In this document: one piece after another, positions 1 to 8,358 of the stretch
How the letters are laid out: every line of letters starts with the position of its first letter
How positions within the stretch are numbered: position 1 is the first letter of the stretch
Source of the DNA: Streptomyces sp. NBC_01439
GTDB taxonomy: Bacteria > Actinomycetota > Actinomycetes > Streptomycetales > Streptomycetaceae
Assembly: GCF_036227605.1 (NCBI RefSeq)
Contig: NZ_CP109487.1
Span: 2,604,001 to 2,668,000 of the forward strand
Length of the DNA stretch: 64,000 nt
Reading direction: 5' to 3'
The notes under the pieces: model-generated
The model's database searches: none
Seen by the model: the letters and a program-made list of their open reading frames with translations, nothing else
What the model was told of the DNA's origin: nothing
Translations under genes and position numbers: made by a program

Positions 1-631
1 AGAAGTACGTGGTCAGCTGGCCGACCACGCCGTCGGAGTCGATGTTGATCGTGCCGTTGCTGCCGAGGATCTGCAGCATCGCACCGAGCCAGAAGAGCAG
101 GCCCGACAGGGTGACGGCGAAGGCCGGGGCGCCGACCTTGGCGAAGAAGAAGCCGTGGATGGAGCCGATCAGGGCGCCTCCGACGATGGCCGCGAGGATG
201 GCCAGCCATTCGTTCACGCCGTGGGTGACGGCGAGGACGGCGACGATCGCACCCGAGACACCGCTGACCGAGCCGACCGAGAGGTCGATCTCGCCGAGCA
301 GCAGCACGAAGATGATGCCGATGGCGATCATGCCGGTGCCGGTCATCGTGATCGCGATGTTGGTGAGGTTCTCCGGGGAGAGGAAGTTCGAGTTCAGCCC
401 CTGGAAAATCGACCAGATCACGATCAGGCCGATGACGACCGGGAGGGAACCCAGGTCGCCGGCCTTCATCTTGCGCTTGAACTCGCCCCAGTAGCCGGCG
501 AGCCCCTCCTCCCGCACGAGCAGGCGGGGGTCCACGGCCGGGATCGCGTCGTGCGCGGCCGCCGGGTTGACCGGGTCGATGTGCTCCTGCTGGTCGACGG
601 AGCCCTTGTCCAGGGGGTTCTGGGTGCTCAC
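1..631 (-). CDS. xylH: D-xylose ABC transporter permease XylH, N-terminal part (cut by window edge)
   Basis: Membrane permease of a CUT2-type sugar ABC transporter. The reading frame enters from the left edge and its GTG start is at 631, sharing a GTGA 4-base overlap with the stop of the upstream ATPase gene, so translation is probably coupled. About 210 residues are visible: a polar cytoplasmic N-terminus of roughly 70 residues, then several hydrophobic segments. The family-typical stretch LLGEIDLSVGSVSG is present. Full XylH homologues are about 400 residues or more, so roughly half is missing. It follows xylF and xylG, as in the S. coelicolor xylose operon SCO6009-6011 (recalled, not searched). 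Substrate is inferred from synteny with rok7B7; ribose or another pentose cannot be excluded. Confidence 0.85.
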   Translation of the reverse strand, partial: MSTQNPLDKGSVDQQEHIDPVNPAAAHDAIPAVDPRLLVREEGLAGYWGEFKRKMKAGDLGSLPVVIGLIVIWSIFQGLNSNFLSPENLTNIAITMTGTGMIAIGIIFVLLLGEIDLSVGSVSGVSGAIVAVLAVTHGVNEWLAILAAIVGGALIGSIHGFFFAKVGAPAFAVTLSGLLFWLGAMLQILGSNGTINIDSDGVVGQLTTYF

Positions 632-1407
632 TTGCCGGCCTCCGAGGTGCGGGCCGCCCGGCGGGTCACGGCGTTGTCCGTGGCACCGGTGATGGCGGAG
701 ATGATCTCTTCCTGCGAGGTGTCGGCGACGTTGAAGACACCGTTGTTGCGGCCCAGCCGCAGGACCGCCACCTTGTCGGCGACGGCCTTCACATCGGCCA
801 TGTTGTGGCTGATGAGGATGACGGCGTGGCCGCGCTCGCGCAGCCGCTCCACCAGGTCGAGGACCTGTGCGGTCTGCTCGACGCCGAGGGCGGCGGTGGG
901 CTCGTCGAGGATGACGAGCTGGGGCTCGCCCAGCATGGAACGGGCGATGGCCACGGTCTGGCGCTGACCGCCGGAGAGTGACGCGATGGGGATCCGGACA
1001 CTGGGGATCCGGATGGACAGGGTGGTCAGGAGCTCGCGGGCGCGCCGCTCCATCTCCACCTCGTCGAGGATGCCGAAGCTCTTGAGCTCTCGGCCGAGGA
1101 AGAGGTTGCCGACGACATCGATGTTGTCGCACAGCGCGAGGTCCTGGTAGACCGTCGCGATGCCCAGGTTCTGGGCGTCGTGGGGCTTGCCGATGGAGAC
1201 CGGACGCCCTTCCCACTCGATGACACCTTCATCGATGGGGTGCACGCCGGCGATCGTCTTGACCAGCGTGGACTTTCCGGCGCCGTTGTCGCCGACGAGG
1301 GCGACCACTTCACCGGAGTGGATCTCGAGTTCTACGTCGGTCAGGGCCTGAACGGCGCCGAACCGCTTCGAGACCCCTCGCAACGCCAGCACGGGCGCAG
1401 CGGACAC
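628..1407 (-). CDS. xylG: Sugar ABC transporter ATP-binding protein XylG
   Basis: ATPase of the xylose importer. It has one nucleotide-binding domain of 259 residues rather than the tandem pair of RbsA/XylG of enterics. Visible motifs: Walker A GDNGAGKST near residue 40, signature LSGGQRQ, and Walker B LVILDEPTAAL. The start is chosen as GTG at 1407 because AAGGAG ends nine bases upstream; the longer ATG start at 1416 would abut that ribosome-binding site directly. The 3' end overlaps xylH by four bases. A single-domain ATPase must work as a homodimer with XylH. Assignment to xylose rests on the neighbouring xylF and the ROK regulator. Confidence 0.87.
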   Translation of the reverse strand: MSAAPVLALRGVSKRFGAVQALTDVELEIHSGEVVALVGDNGAGKSTLVKTIAGVHPIDEGVIEWEGRPVSIGKPHDAQNLGIATVYQDLALCDNIDVVGNLFLGRELKSFGILDEVEMERRARELLTTLSIRIPSVRIPIASLSGGQRQTVAIARSMLGEPQLVILDEPTAALGVEQTAQVLDLVERLRERGHAVILISHNMADVKAVADKVAVLRLGRNNGVFNVADTSQEEIISAITGATDNAVTRRAARTSEAGK

Positions 1408-1489
1408 ATGAACCATCTCCTTCGCCGCCTGACCGGCGGGGATGTCGTGCAGAAGAGCAGGAGCGGGATGAATGGGGGAACGTTTCTGC

Positions 1490-1564
1490 CCGGCGCCCCG
1501 CCGGGTGGCGGGGAGTAAGTGGCGGGGCGCCGGTCAGGCACGGGGGCCGCCTCGGGGAGGCGGC
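1490..1564. terminator. Two stem-loops between xylF and xylG
   Basis: Two GC-rich inverted repeats follow the xylF stop. One has 13-bp perfect arms at 1490-1502 and 1521-1533; the other has 8-bp arms and a 3-base loop at 1546-1564. In importer operons such structures often let the abundant binding protein be made in excess over the membrane parts, by partial termination or by protecting mRNA 3' ends. That role is inferred. Confidence 0.55.
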
Positions 1565-1572
1565 GGGGGCCG

Positions 1573-2685
1573 CTACTTCAGGCCGGCGGCGGCGCAGGCC
1601 GCCGCGTACTTGTCGGTGCAGATCTCGTCCACCGAATAGACGCCGTCCTTGACGACGGTGTCCTTGATGTTGGCCTTGGTGAGCGAGACGACCGGGATCA
1701 GGACGGCTGCGACGCCCTTGGTGGTCGGGCTGTCGACCGTGGACGTGGAGCCTTCGGCCTTCCCGCCCTTGGCGAGGGCGACGGCCATCTTCGCGGCGGC
1801 CTCGGCCTCGGGGGCGTACGGCTTGTAGACGCTCATGAACTGCTCGCCCGCGACGATCCGCTGCACACCGGCGAGTTCGGCGTCCTGACCGGTGACCGGC
1901 GGCAGGGGGGAGACGCCGGCGGCCTTGAGGGCGGTGATGATGCCGCCGGCCATGCCGTCGTTGGCGGAGTAGACGCCGATGACCTTGTCCTTGCCGAGCG
2001 CGGAGAGCGCGGCCGCCATGTTGGTGTTGGCGTTCTCCGGCTTCCACTCGACGGTGTCGTACTCCTTGCCGACGTTCACCTTGCCGTCGAGCACGGAGTG
2101 GGCACCGGACTTGAAGAGCTTGGCGTTCGGGTCGGTGACCGAGCCGTTCATCATGACGACCTGGCCGTCCTTGGCCTTGTCGCCCAGCGCCTCCAGCAGG
2201 GCCTTGCCCTGGACCTTGCCGACCTCTTCGTTGTCGAAGGAGGTGTACGCGTCGATCGGGCCCTCGGCCAGGCGGTCGTAAGCGACGACCGGGATGCCGG
2301 CGTCCTTGGCCTTCTTGACCGAGCCGGCGATGGCCTTGGAGTCCACCGCGTCGATGATCAGGACGTCCACCTTGTTGGTGATCATCGTGTCGACCTGGGA
2401 GTTCTGCGTGGTCGCGTCCTGCTTGGCGTTGGCGTAGACGACCTCGCCCTTGCCACCGGTGAGTTCGGCGATCTTCTTCTCGATCAGCGGCTTGTCGAAC
2501 TTCTCGTAACGCGCGGTCTGGTTCTCCGGAAGGAGCAGACCGACCTTGATCGCATCGCCCTTGGCAGCGCCGGAAGACGCCTTCGTCGTGTCGCCGGCCT
2601 CCTTCGCACTGCCACAAGCGGCGAGCGAAACGGCCATGGCACCAGCGGCGACAGCTACGGCGGCTCTGCGCATACGCGTGTTCAT
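1573..2685 (-). CDS. xylF: D-xylose-binding lipoprotein XylF
   Basis: Extracytoplasmic substrate-binding protein of the CUT2 sugar importer, 370 residues. It opens with a lipoprotein signal: positively charged start, hydrophobic AVAVAAGAMAVSLAAC with lipobox SLAAC at about residue 23, then a Thr/Ser/Gly linker. The rest is a periplasmic-binding-protein type 1 fold (KVGLLLPENQTARYEKFDKP, VVAYDRLAEGP, GVYSANDGMAGGI), as in XylF and ChvE. GGGAGG lies just upstream of the ATG. It is the first gene of the xylFGH operon and is followed by stem-loops. The 117-bp gap upstream should hold the operon promoter and, by analogy with S. coelicolor, the Rok7B7 binding site; I cannot mark that site with confidence. 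Confidence 0.9.
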   Translation of the reverse strand: MNTRMRRAAVAVAAGAMAVSLAACGSAKEAGDTTKASSGAAKGDAIKVGLLLPENQTARYEKFDKPLIEKKIAELTGGKGEVVYANAKQDATTQNSQVDTMITNKVDVLIIDAVDSKAIAGSVKKAKDAGIPVVAYDRLAEGPIDAYTSFDNEEVGKVQGKALLEALGDKAKDGQVVMMNGSVTDPNAKLFKSGAHSVLDGKVNVGKEYDTVEWKPENANTNMAAALSALGKDKVIGVYSANDGMAGGIITALKAAGVSPLPPVTGQDAELAGVQRIVAGEQFMSVYKPYAPEAEAAAKMAVALAKGGKAEGSTSTVDSPTTKGVAAVLIPVVSLTKANIKDTVVKDGVYSVDEICTDKYAAACAAAGLK

Positions 2686-2802
2686 TACTTGAACCTCCCT
2701 GACGAGGCCGCAGCGGCGCGGCCGAGGTGGATGTGAGTCAACCCCGGCCGCGTTTTGCCGTCAAGGAGTGAATTCTTAACGAGATGACAACGGTGCCATT
2801 CG

Positions 2803-4017
2803 TTATCTACCTGAAGGCAAGACGGCTGGAGCTCGCACTCCACTTCCATGGTCTGACAAAAGTGTCGAATCGCCCATCTCGCTGAGGACGAGCGCCAGCG
2901 CGCCGAGCACTTCGGCCCTCTCGCCGAGGTTCCCCGTCAGCACCGACAATTGCCGGGCCGCACTGGGGATCGCGTACCTTCCCACCGATTCGCGGATGGG
3001 GGCGAGGACGAGTTCGCCGGCTTCCGCCAGCGAGCCACCCAGCACCACCCGACTGGGGTTCAGCAGGTTGCACAGACTGGCCACCCCGCTGCCGACGTGC
3101 CGACCCACATCCGTGATCACCCGGCGACAGCCCGGGTCCCCCTCACGGGCCAGTTCGACCACCCTCTCCATCGTCAACTCGGGGCCGTGCGTGCCCTGGA
3201 GCAGCGGCAGTACGTACCGGGCGGCCGCGAAGGTCTCCAGGCAGCCGCGGTTGCCGCAGCGGCAGACCGGGCCCGATTCATCCAGGGTGATGTGCCCGAT
3301 CTCGCCCGCCGTGCCGCCGGGTCCGCGGTAGATCTGGCCGTTGATCACGAGGCCCGCACCCACGCCGCTGGCCACCTTGATGTAGGCCAGGTCCTTCACT
3401 CCCCGGCCGCTCCCCCAAACGAGTTCGCCGAGGGCGCCGAGGTTCGCGTCGTTGTCCACGTACACGGGCACCCCGAGGCGCTGCGAGAGTTCCTGGCGGG
3501 GGTTGATGCCCGCCCAGCCCGGCAGGATCGCGGTCGAGCCCAGGGTCCCGGACTCCACGTCGATCGGGCCGGGCACGCCGAGTCCGACGCCGATGACCTT
3601 CTCCAGCCCCACGCCGATGTCCGCGATCAGCCGTCCGACCAGGGCCTCCGCCCGGTCGAAGCCGTCCGCCCAGGACGCATCGACGTCCAGCGGCTCGGCC
3701 TCCTCGGCCAGTACCTGGTGGGCCAGGTTCCCCACCGCCACCCGCAGGTGTGTGTGGCCGAAGTCGACACCGATGACGATGCCCGCGTCGCCGCTGAGCG
3801 AGACGCTGCGCGCCCGGCGACCGCCGGCCGAGGTGTCGGTGACCTCGACGGTCCCGCCGTCCTTCAGCTCCCGGACGATGTTGGAGACCGTGGCCGCCGA
3901 CAGTCCGGTGGCGCGGGCGATCTCCGCCTGGGTCAGCGATCCCGCGAGCCGCACCGCCCGCACGACCCGTTCGAGATTCGCGCGGTGCAGCGACGACTGC
4001 GATCCGGGAGTCTGCAC
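2803..4017 (-). CDS. rok7B7: ROK-family transcriptional regulator Rok7B7
   Basis: DNA-binding sugar-responsive regulator, 404 residues. The N-terminal winged helix-turn-helix (about residues 15-75, with LTQAEIARATGLSAATVSNIV) is followed by a ROK kinase-like domain: GVDFGHTHLRVAVGN, the glucokinase-type VPVYVDNDANLGALGE, and the ROK zinc motif CRCGNRGCLETFAAA near residue 260. In S. coelicolor the homologue in this position (SCO6008, recalled) controls xylFGH and affects carbon catabolite repression and antibiotic production. Here it lies directly upstream of xylF in the same direction. The start is GTG at 4017 with AGGAG about eleven bases upstream. The usual ngcG neighbour is displaced by about 4 kb of mgtA-containing DNA. 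Confidence 0.88.
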   Translation of the reverse strand: MQTPGSQSSLHRANLERVVRAVRLAGSLTQAEIARATGLSAATVSNIVRELKDGGTVEVTDTSAGGRRARSVSLSGDAGIVIGVDFGHTHLRVAVGNLAHQVLAEEAEPLDVDASWADGFDRAEALVGRLIADIGVGLEKVIGVGLGVPGPIDVESGTLGSTAILPGWAGINPRQELSQRLGVPVYVDNDANLGALGELVWGSGRGVKDLAYIKVASGVGAGLVINGQIYRGPGGTAGEIGHITLDESGPVCRCGNRGCLETFAAARYVLPLLQGTHGPELTMERVVELAREGDPGCRRVITDVGRHVGSGVASLCNLLNPSRVVLGGSLAEAGELVLAPIRESVGRYAIPSAARQLSVLTGNLGERAEVLGALALVLSEMGDSTLLSDHGSGVRAPAVLPSGR

Positions 4018-4611
4018 GACTCATCCACTCCTGCCCATTAGCGACGGCCAGCCGTCGCCCCCCGGCCGGGGCACGTCACGGCTTCACGCTCCGAGACCCG
4101 GCATCTCTCCAACTTGTGAACCTTAAGTCGAGCCTTTGCACATCCAGACGTCAAGAGGCTGACGCGGCATGAAACGGCCACTACTGACCTAAAAGGGGAG
4201 AGAAGCGGCCCCCTGGATCGTGTTACGGTCACTGGGACGCCGATCTTCTGTGGCCTTTCCGGCCGGATCGGGCGTTTCGTAATGACCGCGCTACACAAGG
4301 AGGTGTTCGGGATGAGTCCCGATCGAAGTCCTTGCAGCGCTCTCGTCGGTTGACCTTGTGACCGGCTGACCTTTCCCTGCGTACGCACGGCAGCGGTGGA
4401 CCGCTGTCCCCGTGCGCGCTCGCGTTGCTGCGCGTTCCTTTCTTCCACACTCCCTTCCTTCCGCATGCCCTGCCAACTCCGCCGGGCGTGCGTCATCCGT
4501 GCTCGTCGGCGTGGACGCGGCCCCTCGGGGTCCCCGTGCGCCGACCCCTGATCACTCCACGTGACCGATCGGCTCCGCGCTGCCCGGACACCGTGGAGGG
4601 AGGTATTCGCC
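4018..4611. other. Long non-coding interval between divergent rok7B7 and mgtA
   Basis: About 590 bases with no credible gene; the short frames on both strands lack ribosome-binding sites and look random. It should carry both divergent promoters and a long mgtA 5' leader. I looked for the conserved core of the Mg2+ M-box (ykoK) riboswitch and did not find it. A proline-rich frame beginning with TTG at 4425 runs into the mgtA start in another frame; it is noted as a weak leader-peptide candidate only. Confidence 0.5.
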
Positions 4612-7332
4612 ATGACCATGCTCACCCCCCGTACCCCGACCACGCTCGCACCGCCGGGCCCCACCCGTCGCGAGCGCAAGGCCGCCGAGCTCCAGGCCCG
4701 CACCCGGCTCGTCGGCGAGCGGCTGGCCGCGATCAGCGCCCGCTCGGGCGTCCAGGTCCTCCAGGAGGTGGACACCTCCCCGGCCGGCCTCACCCACGAT
4801 GAGGCCGCGCTGCGCCTGGAGCGGCACGGCCCCAACACCGTCGCGCACGAGCGTGCCCCCCGCTGGCACCTCCAGCTGGCACGGGCCTACTGCAACCCCT
4901 TCATCGCCGTCCTGGTCTTCCTGGTGGCGGTCATGTACTGGCAGGACCCCGCGGACCCGGGCGTCGTCATCCTCTCCGTGATGGTGGGGATCAGCGGTCT
5001 GCTGCGGTTCTGGCAGGAGTTCCGCTCGGGCCGCGCCGCCGACGCGCTGAAGGAGCTCGTCACCACCACGTGCGCGGTGCAGCGCCGGGCCGGCAGCGGC
5101 TCCGCTCCCGCCACGTTCGAGGTGCCCATGGACCAGGTGGTCCCGGGCGACGTGGTCAAGCTGGCGGCCGGCGACCTGATCCCGGCCGACCTGCGCATAG
5201 TCACGGCCAAGGACCTCAATGTCAGCCAGGCCGCGCTGTCCGGCGAGTCCCTGCCGGTGGCCAAGGCCGACACCCGTGCACAGGACCTCGGCCAGCAGGA
5301 GACCACCGACCCCGTGGAGGCCGACAACCTGGCCCTGATGGGCACCTCGGTCACCTCCGGCACCGCCGTCGGGGTCGTGGTCGCCACCGGCGCCGACACC
5401 TACTTCGGTTCGATGGCCGGCTCGCTCGTCGGCGAGCGCCCGCAGACCAACTTCAACACCGGCGTGCGCCGGGTGAGCTTCCTGCTGATCCGCTTCATGC
5501 TGGTGATGGTCCCCGTCGTCTTCATGATCAACGGTTTCACCAAGGGCGACTGGGACGAGGCCTTCCTCTTCGGCATCGCCGTCGCCGTCGGGCTGACCCC
5601 CGAAATGCTGCCGATGGTCGTCTCCGCCAACCTGGCGCGCGGCGCGGTCGCCATGTCCCGGCGGAAGGTGGTCGTCAAGCGGCTGGGCGCGATCCAGAAC
5701 CTGGGCGCGATGGACGTGCTCTGCACGGACAAGACCGGCACCCTCACCGAGGACCGGATCGTCCTGGACCGCTACCTGGACGTGCACGGAAACGAGGACG
5801 GCGAGGTCCTGGAGTACGGCTACCTCAACTCGCGCTTCCAGACCGGCCTGAAGAACCTGATGGACCAGGCGGTCATCGACCGCGTGGACGAGGCCGAGGA
5901 GGTTGTCGTCGACGCACGGTTCTCGATGGTCGACGAGATCCCCTTCGACTTCGCCCGGCGCCGGATGTCCGTGGTCCTGGACCGCAATTCCGTGGTCGGC
6001 GACTTCGGCCGCCACGAGCACATCATGATCACCAAGGGTGCCGTGGAGGAGGTCCTGGACCTCTGCACCCACATGAGGGACCGCGGTGCGGAGGTCGAGC
6101 TGACCGAACAGCTGCGGTGGCACGTCACCCGGATCGCCGAGGACAACAACCGGCGGGGCCTGCGGGTCCTCGCCGTCGCCACCCGCACGATGGACACCCC
6201 GCGCGAGACCTACTCGGTCGCGGACGAGGACGGGCTGACGCTGGTCGGCTTCCTCGCCTTCCTCGACCCGCCGAAGGCCGACGCCGCCCGGGCCCTGACG
6301 GGCCTGGCCGACAAGGGCATCGCGGTCAAGGTCGTCACCGGCGACAACGACCTCGTCGCCGCCCGGGTCTGCGCCGACGTCGGCATCGACGTCGGGCAGG
6401 TGGTGCTCGGCCCCGCGACCGACGCCCTCGACGACGCGGAACTGCGCCGGCTGGCCGCCCGTACGACGGTCTTCGCCAAGGTCAACCCGGTCCAGAAGGC
6501 CCGGATCGTCCGGGCCCTGCAGGCCGAGGGACACACCGTGGGGTTCCTCGGCGACGGCATCAACGACGCGGCCGCGCTGCGCGACGCCGATGTCGGCATC
6601 TCGGTGGACACTGCGGTGGACATCGCCAAGGAGTCGGCCGACATCATCCTGTTGGAGAAGGACCTGACCGTCCTGGAGCAGGGCGTCGTCCAGGGCCGGA
6701 CCACCTTCGGCAACACGATCAAGTACATCAAGATGACCGCGTCGTCGAACTTCGGCAACGTCTTCTCGGTCCTGGTGGCGAGCGCCTTCATCCCCTTCCA
6801 GCCGATGCTCGCGATCATGCTGCTCGTCCAGAACCTGGTCTACGACATCGCGCAGCTGGCGACCCCTTGGGACCGGATGGACGAGGAGTACCTACGCAAG
6901 CCCCGCAACTGGGACGCCAAGGGCATCGGCCGCTTCGTGGTCACCATCGGCCCGATCAGCTCGATCTTCGACATCTCGATGTTCCTGATCATGTGGCACG
7001 TCTTCGCGGCGAACAGCGAGGCGAGCCAGTCCCTCTTCCAGTCCGGCTGGTTCATCGAGGGCCTGCTCTCGCAGACCCTGGTCGTCCACATGATCCGTAC
7101 CCGGAAGATCCCCTTCATCCAGTCCCGCGCCTCCTGGCCGGTGATGGTGATGACCGCCCTCGCGGTGCTGACCGGGCTCTGGCTGCCCTTCTCGCCGCTG
7201 GCGCCCTCGCTGGGCTTCGTGGCCCTGCCGGCGAGCTACTTCCCGTGGCTGATCGGCGTACTGCTCGCGTACTGCACGCTCACCCAGCTCGTGAAGACCT
7301 GGTACGTCCGCCGGTTCGGCACCTGGCTGTAG
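4612..7332 (+). CDS. mgtA: Magnesium-translocating P-type ATPase (MgtA/MgtB type)
   Basis: Inner-membrane P3B ATPase that imports Mg2+ at the cost of ATP, 906 residues. Visible: the cytoplasmic N-terminus, hydrophobic segments around residues 95-150, the actuator motif LSGESLPV, the phosphorylation motif CTDKTGTLTEDR, the hinge GDGINDAAALRDADVGIS, and the C-terminal membrane segments including FQSGWFIEGLLSQTLVVHMIRT, typical of MgtA. The start is ATG at 4612 because GGAGGGAGGT lies seven bases upstream; the frame stays open further back. It stands alone as a transcription unit, divergent from rok7B7 and followed by a stem-loop. A long 5' leader suggests post-transcriptional control, as known for mgtA in enterics, but nothing in the sequence proves it here. 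Confidence 0.92.
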   Translation: MTMLTPRTPTTLAPPGPTRRERKAAELQARTRLVGERLAAISARSGVQVLQEVDTSPAGLTHDEAALRLERHGPNTVAHERAPRWHLQLARAYCNPFIAVLVFLVAVMYWQDPADPGVVILSVMVGISGLLRFWQEFRSGRAADALKELVTTTCAVQRRAGSGSAPATFEVPMDQVVPGDVVKLAAGDLIPADLRIVTAKDLNVSQAALSGESLPVAKADTRAQDLGQQETTDPVEADNLALMGTSVTSGTAVGVVVATGADTYFGSMAGSLVGERPQTNFNTGVRRVSFLLIRFMLVMVPVVFMINGFTKGDWDEAFLFGIAVAVGLTPEMLPMVVSANLARGAVAMSRRKVVVKRLGAIQNLGAMDVLCTDKTGTLTEDRIVLDRYLDVHGNEDGEVLEYGYLNSRFQTGLKNLMDQAVIDRVDEAEEVVVDARFSMVDEIPFDFARRRMSVVLDRNSVVGDFGRHEHIMITKGAVEEVLDLCTHMRDRGAEVELTEQLRWHVTRIAEDNNRRGLRVLAVATRTMDTPRETYSVADEDGLTLVGFLAFLDPPKADAARALTGLADKGIAVKVVTGDNDLVAARVCADVGIDVGQVVLGPATDALDDAELRRLAARTTVFAKVNPVQKARIVRALQAEGHTVGFLGDGINDAAALRDADVGISVDTAVDIAKESADIILLEKDLTVLEQGVVQGRTTFGNTIKYIKMTASSNFGNVFSVLVASAFIPFQPMLAIMLLVQNLVYDIAQLATPWDRMDEEYLRKPRNWDAKGIGRFVVTIGPISSIFDISMFLIMWHVFAANSEASQSLFQSGWFIEGLLSQTLVVHMIRTRKIPFIQSRASWPVMVMTALAVLTGLWLPFSPLAPSLGFVALPASYFPWLIGVLLAYCTLTQLVKTWYVRRFGTWL

Positions 7333-7370
7333 GAGAGGGCGGAACGCGCAGAATTAATTGAACACGTTCA

Positions 7371-7411
7371 GCCCGGCTGGCACTATGGATCCAGGACGTC
7401 GCCAGCCGGGC
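7371..7411 (+). terminator. Stem-loop after mgtA
   Basis: Perfect 11-bp inverted repeat (7371-7381 and 7401-7411) with a 19-base loop, forty bases after the mgtA stop and just before the next gene. It probably ends mgtA transcription. It could equally lie in the leader of the downstream membrane protein, whose promoter must then overlap it. Confidence 0.5.
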
Positions 7412-7449
7412 GGACCGTGGGTCCGCCGTGCCACGAGGGGGGGTTGATC

Positions 7450-8358
7450 GTGCATCAGAAACGGTCGTACGCAGTCGTGCTGGTGGTCTCGACGCTGGTG
7501 GGACTCCTGGAGGTCGCACTCACCGTCGTGGTGGTCGTGCTGTACGTGCGGACGCAGCCGCCGCCGGACAGGGCCCCGGACTGGGTCGAGATCGGGGCGG
7601 ACCTGGTCGCCACCGTGCCCCTCATCGGCTTCATCTCGTTCCTGCTGTCGCTGGTCTTCGTCCTGCCGGCGGTCGCGCTGGCCGACCTCCTCGGCCGATG
7701 GCTCGGCAGGCACGCGGCCTGGTGGTCGGCGCCGCTGATCGTGGCGGCCCTGCTGGCGCCCCCCGTCTTCGGCTACGCGGCGTACAACGACACGCAGACG
7801 CGGGCCACGCTGCTCTTCTGGGTCTCGGCCACGGCCTCGCTCTCGGCGGGCGCACTGATCGCCCTGCCCCGGGGCGACCGGCTGCTGGGGCGGGTGGCGC
7901 GGTGGGGCACGGGGGTGGTGGTGGGGACGGGGATGTTCGGCGCGCTCGGGCTGGCCGTCGGCCTGTTGCCCGCGTACGAGCCGCCGGCGATCGGACCGCA
8001 GACCATGGTCGGCCTCTGGAACGACCGCATGGGCCACGACCTGGTCTTCACCTCGGACGGCCGGGTCGCCGCCACCGGCGTCGGCAGGCGCTTCGCCTCC
8101 GACTACCCCAACGACCCGTCGCCGGGCTGCTGGGGCTCCGGGACCTGGGTCTACGAGGGCGGCCGGGACGTCCGGACGCAGAGGGTCCACATAGACATCC
8201 CGGGCTGCAACTGGCCCGCCTGGGAGGTCGGCGGCACCGCCGAGGACCCCCGGATCATCCAGCACATCGGCGGCCCGGGTTCCGGAGATCTCTACAGGCT
8301 GGACAAGGCCTCCGACAGCCCCGGGTTCGGGGGCGCTACTTCAGCGTCGCCGAGGTGA
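7450..8358 (+). CDS. Predicted membrane protein of unknown function
   Basis: I do not recognise the family. The 302-residue product has four clear hydrophobic segments in its first 180 residues, beginning with AVVLVVSTLVGLLEVALTVVVVVLYV, then a roughly 120-residue extracytoplasmic domain with two cysteines (PGCWGSGTWVYEGG and DIPGCNWPAW) and a lipocalin- or beta-rich look (TMVGLWNDRMGHDLVFTSDGRVAATGVG). The start is taken as GTG at 7450 behind a run of G; TTG at 7444 is possible. The 3' end overlaps the convergent ngcG gene by 23 bases. It may have arrived together with mgtA, since both sit between genes that are adjacent in S. coelicolor. Confidence 0.75.
   Translation: MHQKRSYAVVLVVSTLVGLLEVALTVVVVVLYVRTQPPPDRAPDWVEIGADLVATVPLIGFISFLLSLVFVLPAVALADLLGRWLGRHAAWWSAPLIVAALLAPPVFGYAAYNDTQTRATLLFWVSATASLSAGALIALPRGDRLLGRVARWGTGVVVGTGMFGALGLAVGLLPAYEPPAIGPQTMVGLWNDRMGHDLVFTSDGRVAATGVGRRFASDYPNDPSPGCWGSGTWVYEGGRDVRTQRVHIDIPGCNWPAWEVGGTAEDPRIIQHIGGPGSGDLYRLDKASDSPGFGGATSASPR

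Noticed and set aside
155..967. Long plus-strand frame opposite xylH/xylG
   Set aside because: Composition (Asp/Arg/Gly-rich, no motifs) is that of an antisense shadow of the two transporter genes, which have clear domains.
4018..4611. M-box (ykoK) magnesium riboswitch upstream of mgtA
   Set aside because: The conserved core of that element was not found in the interval.
4552..6534. 660-residue minus-strand frame opposite mgtA
   Set aside because: Antisense shadow of a strongly conserved ATPase; no recognisable motif.
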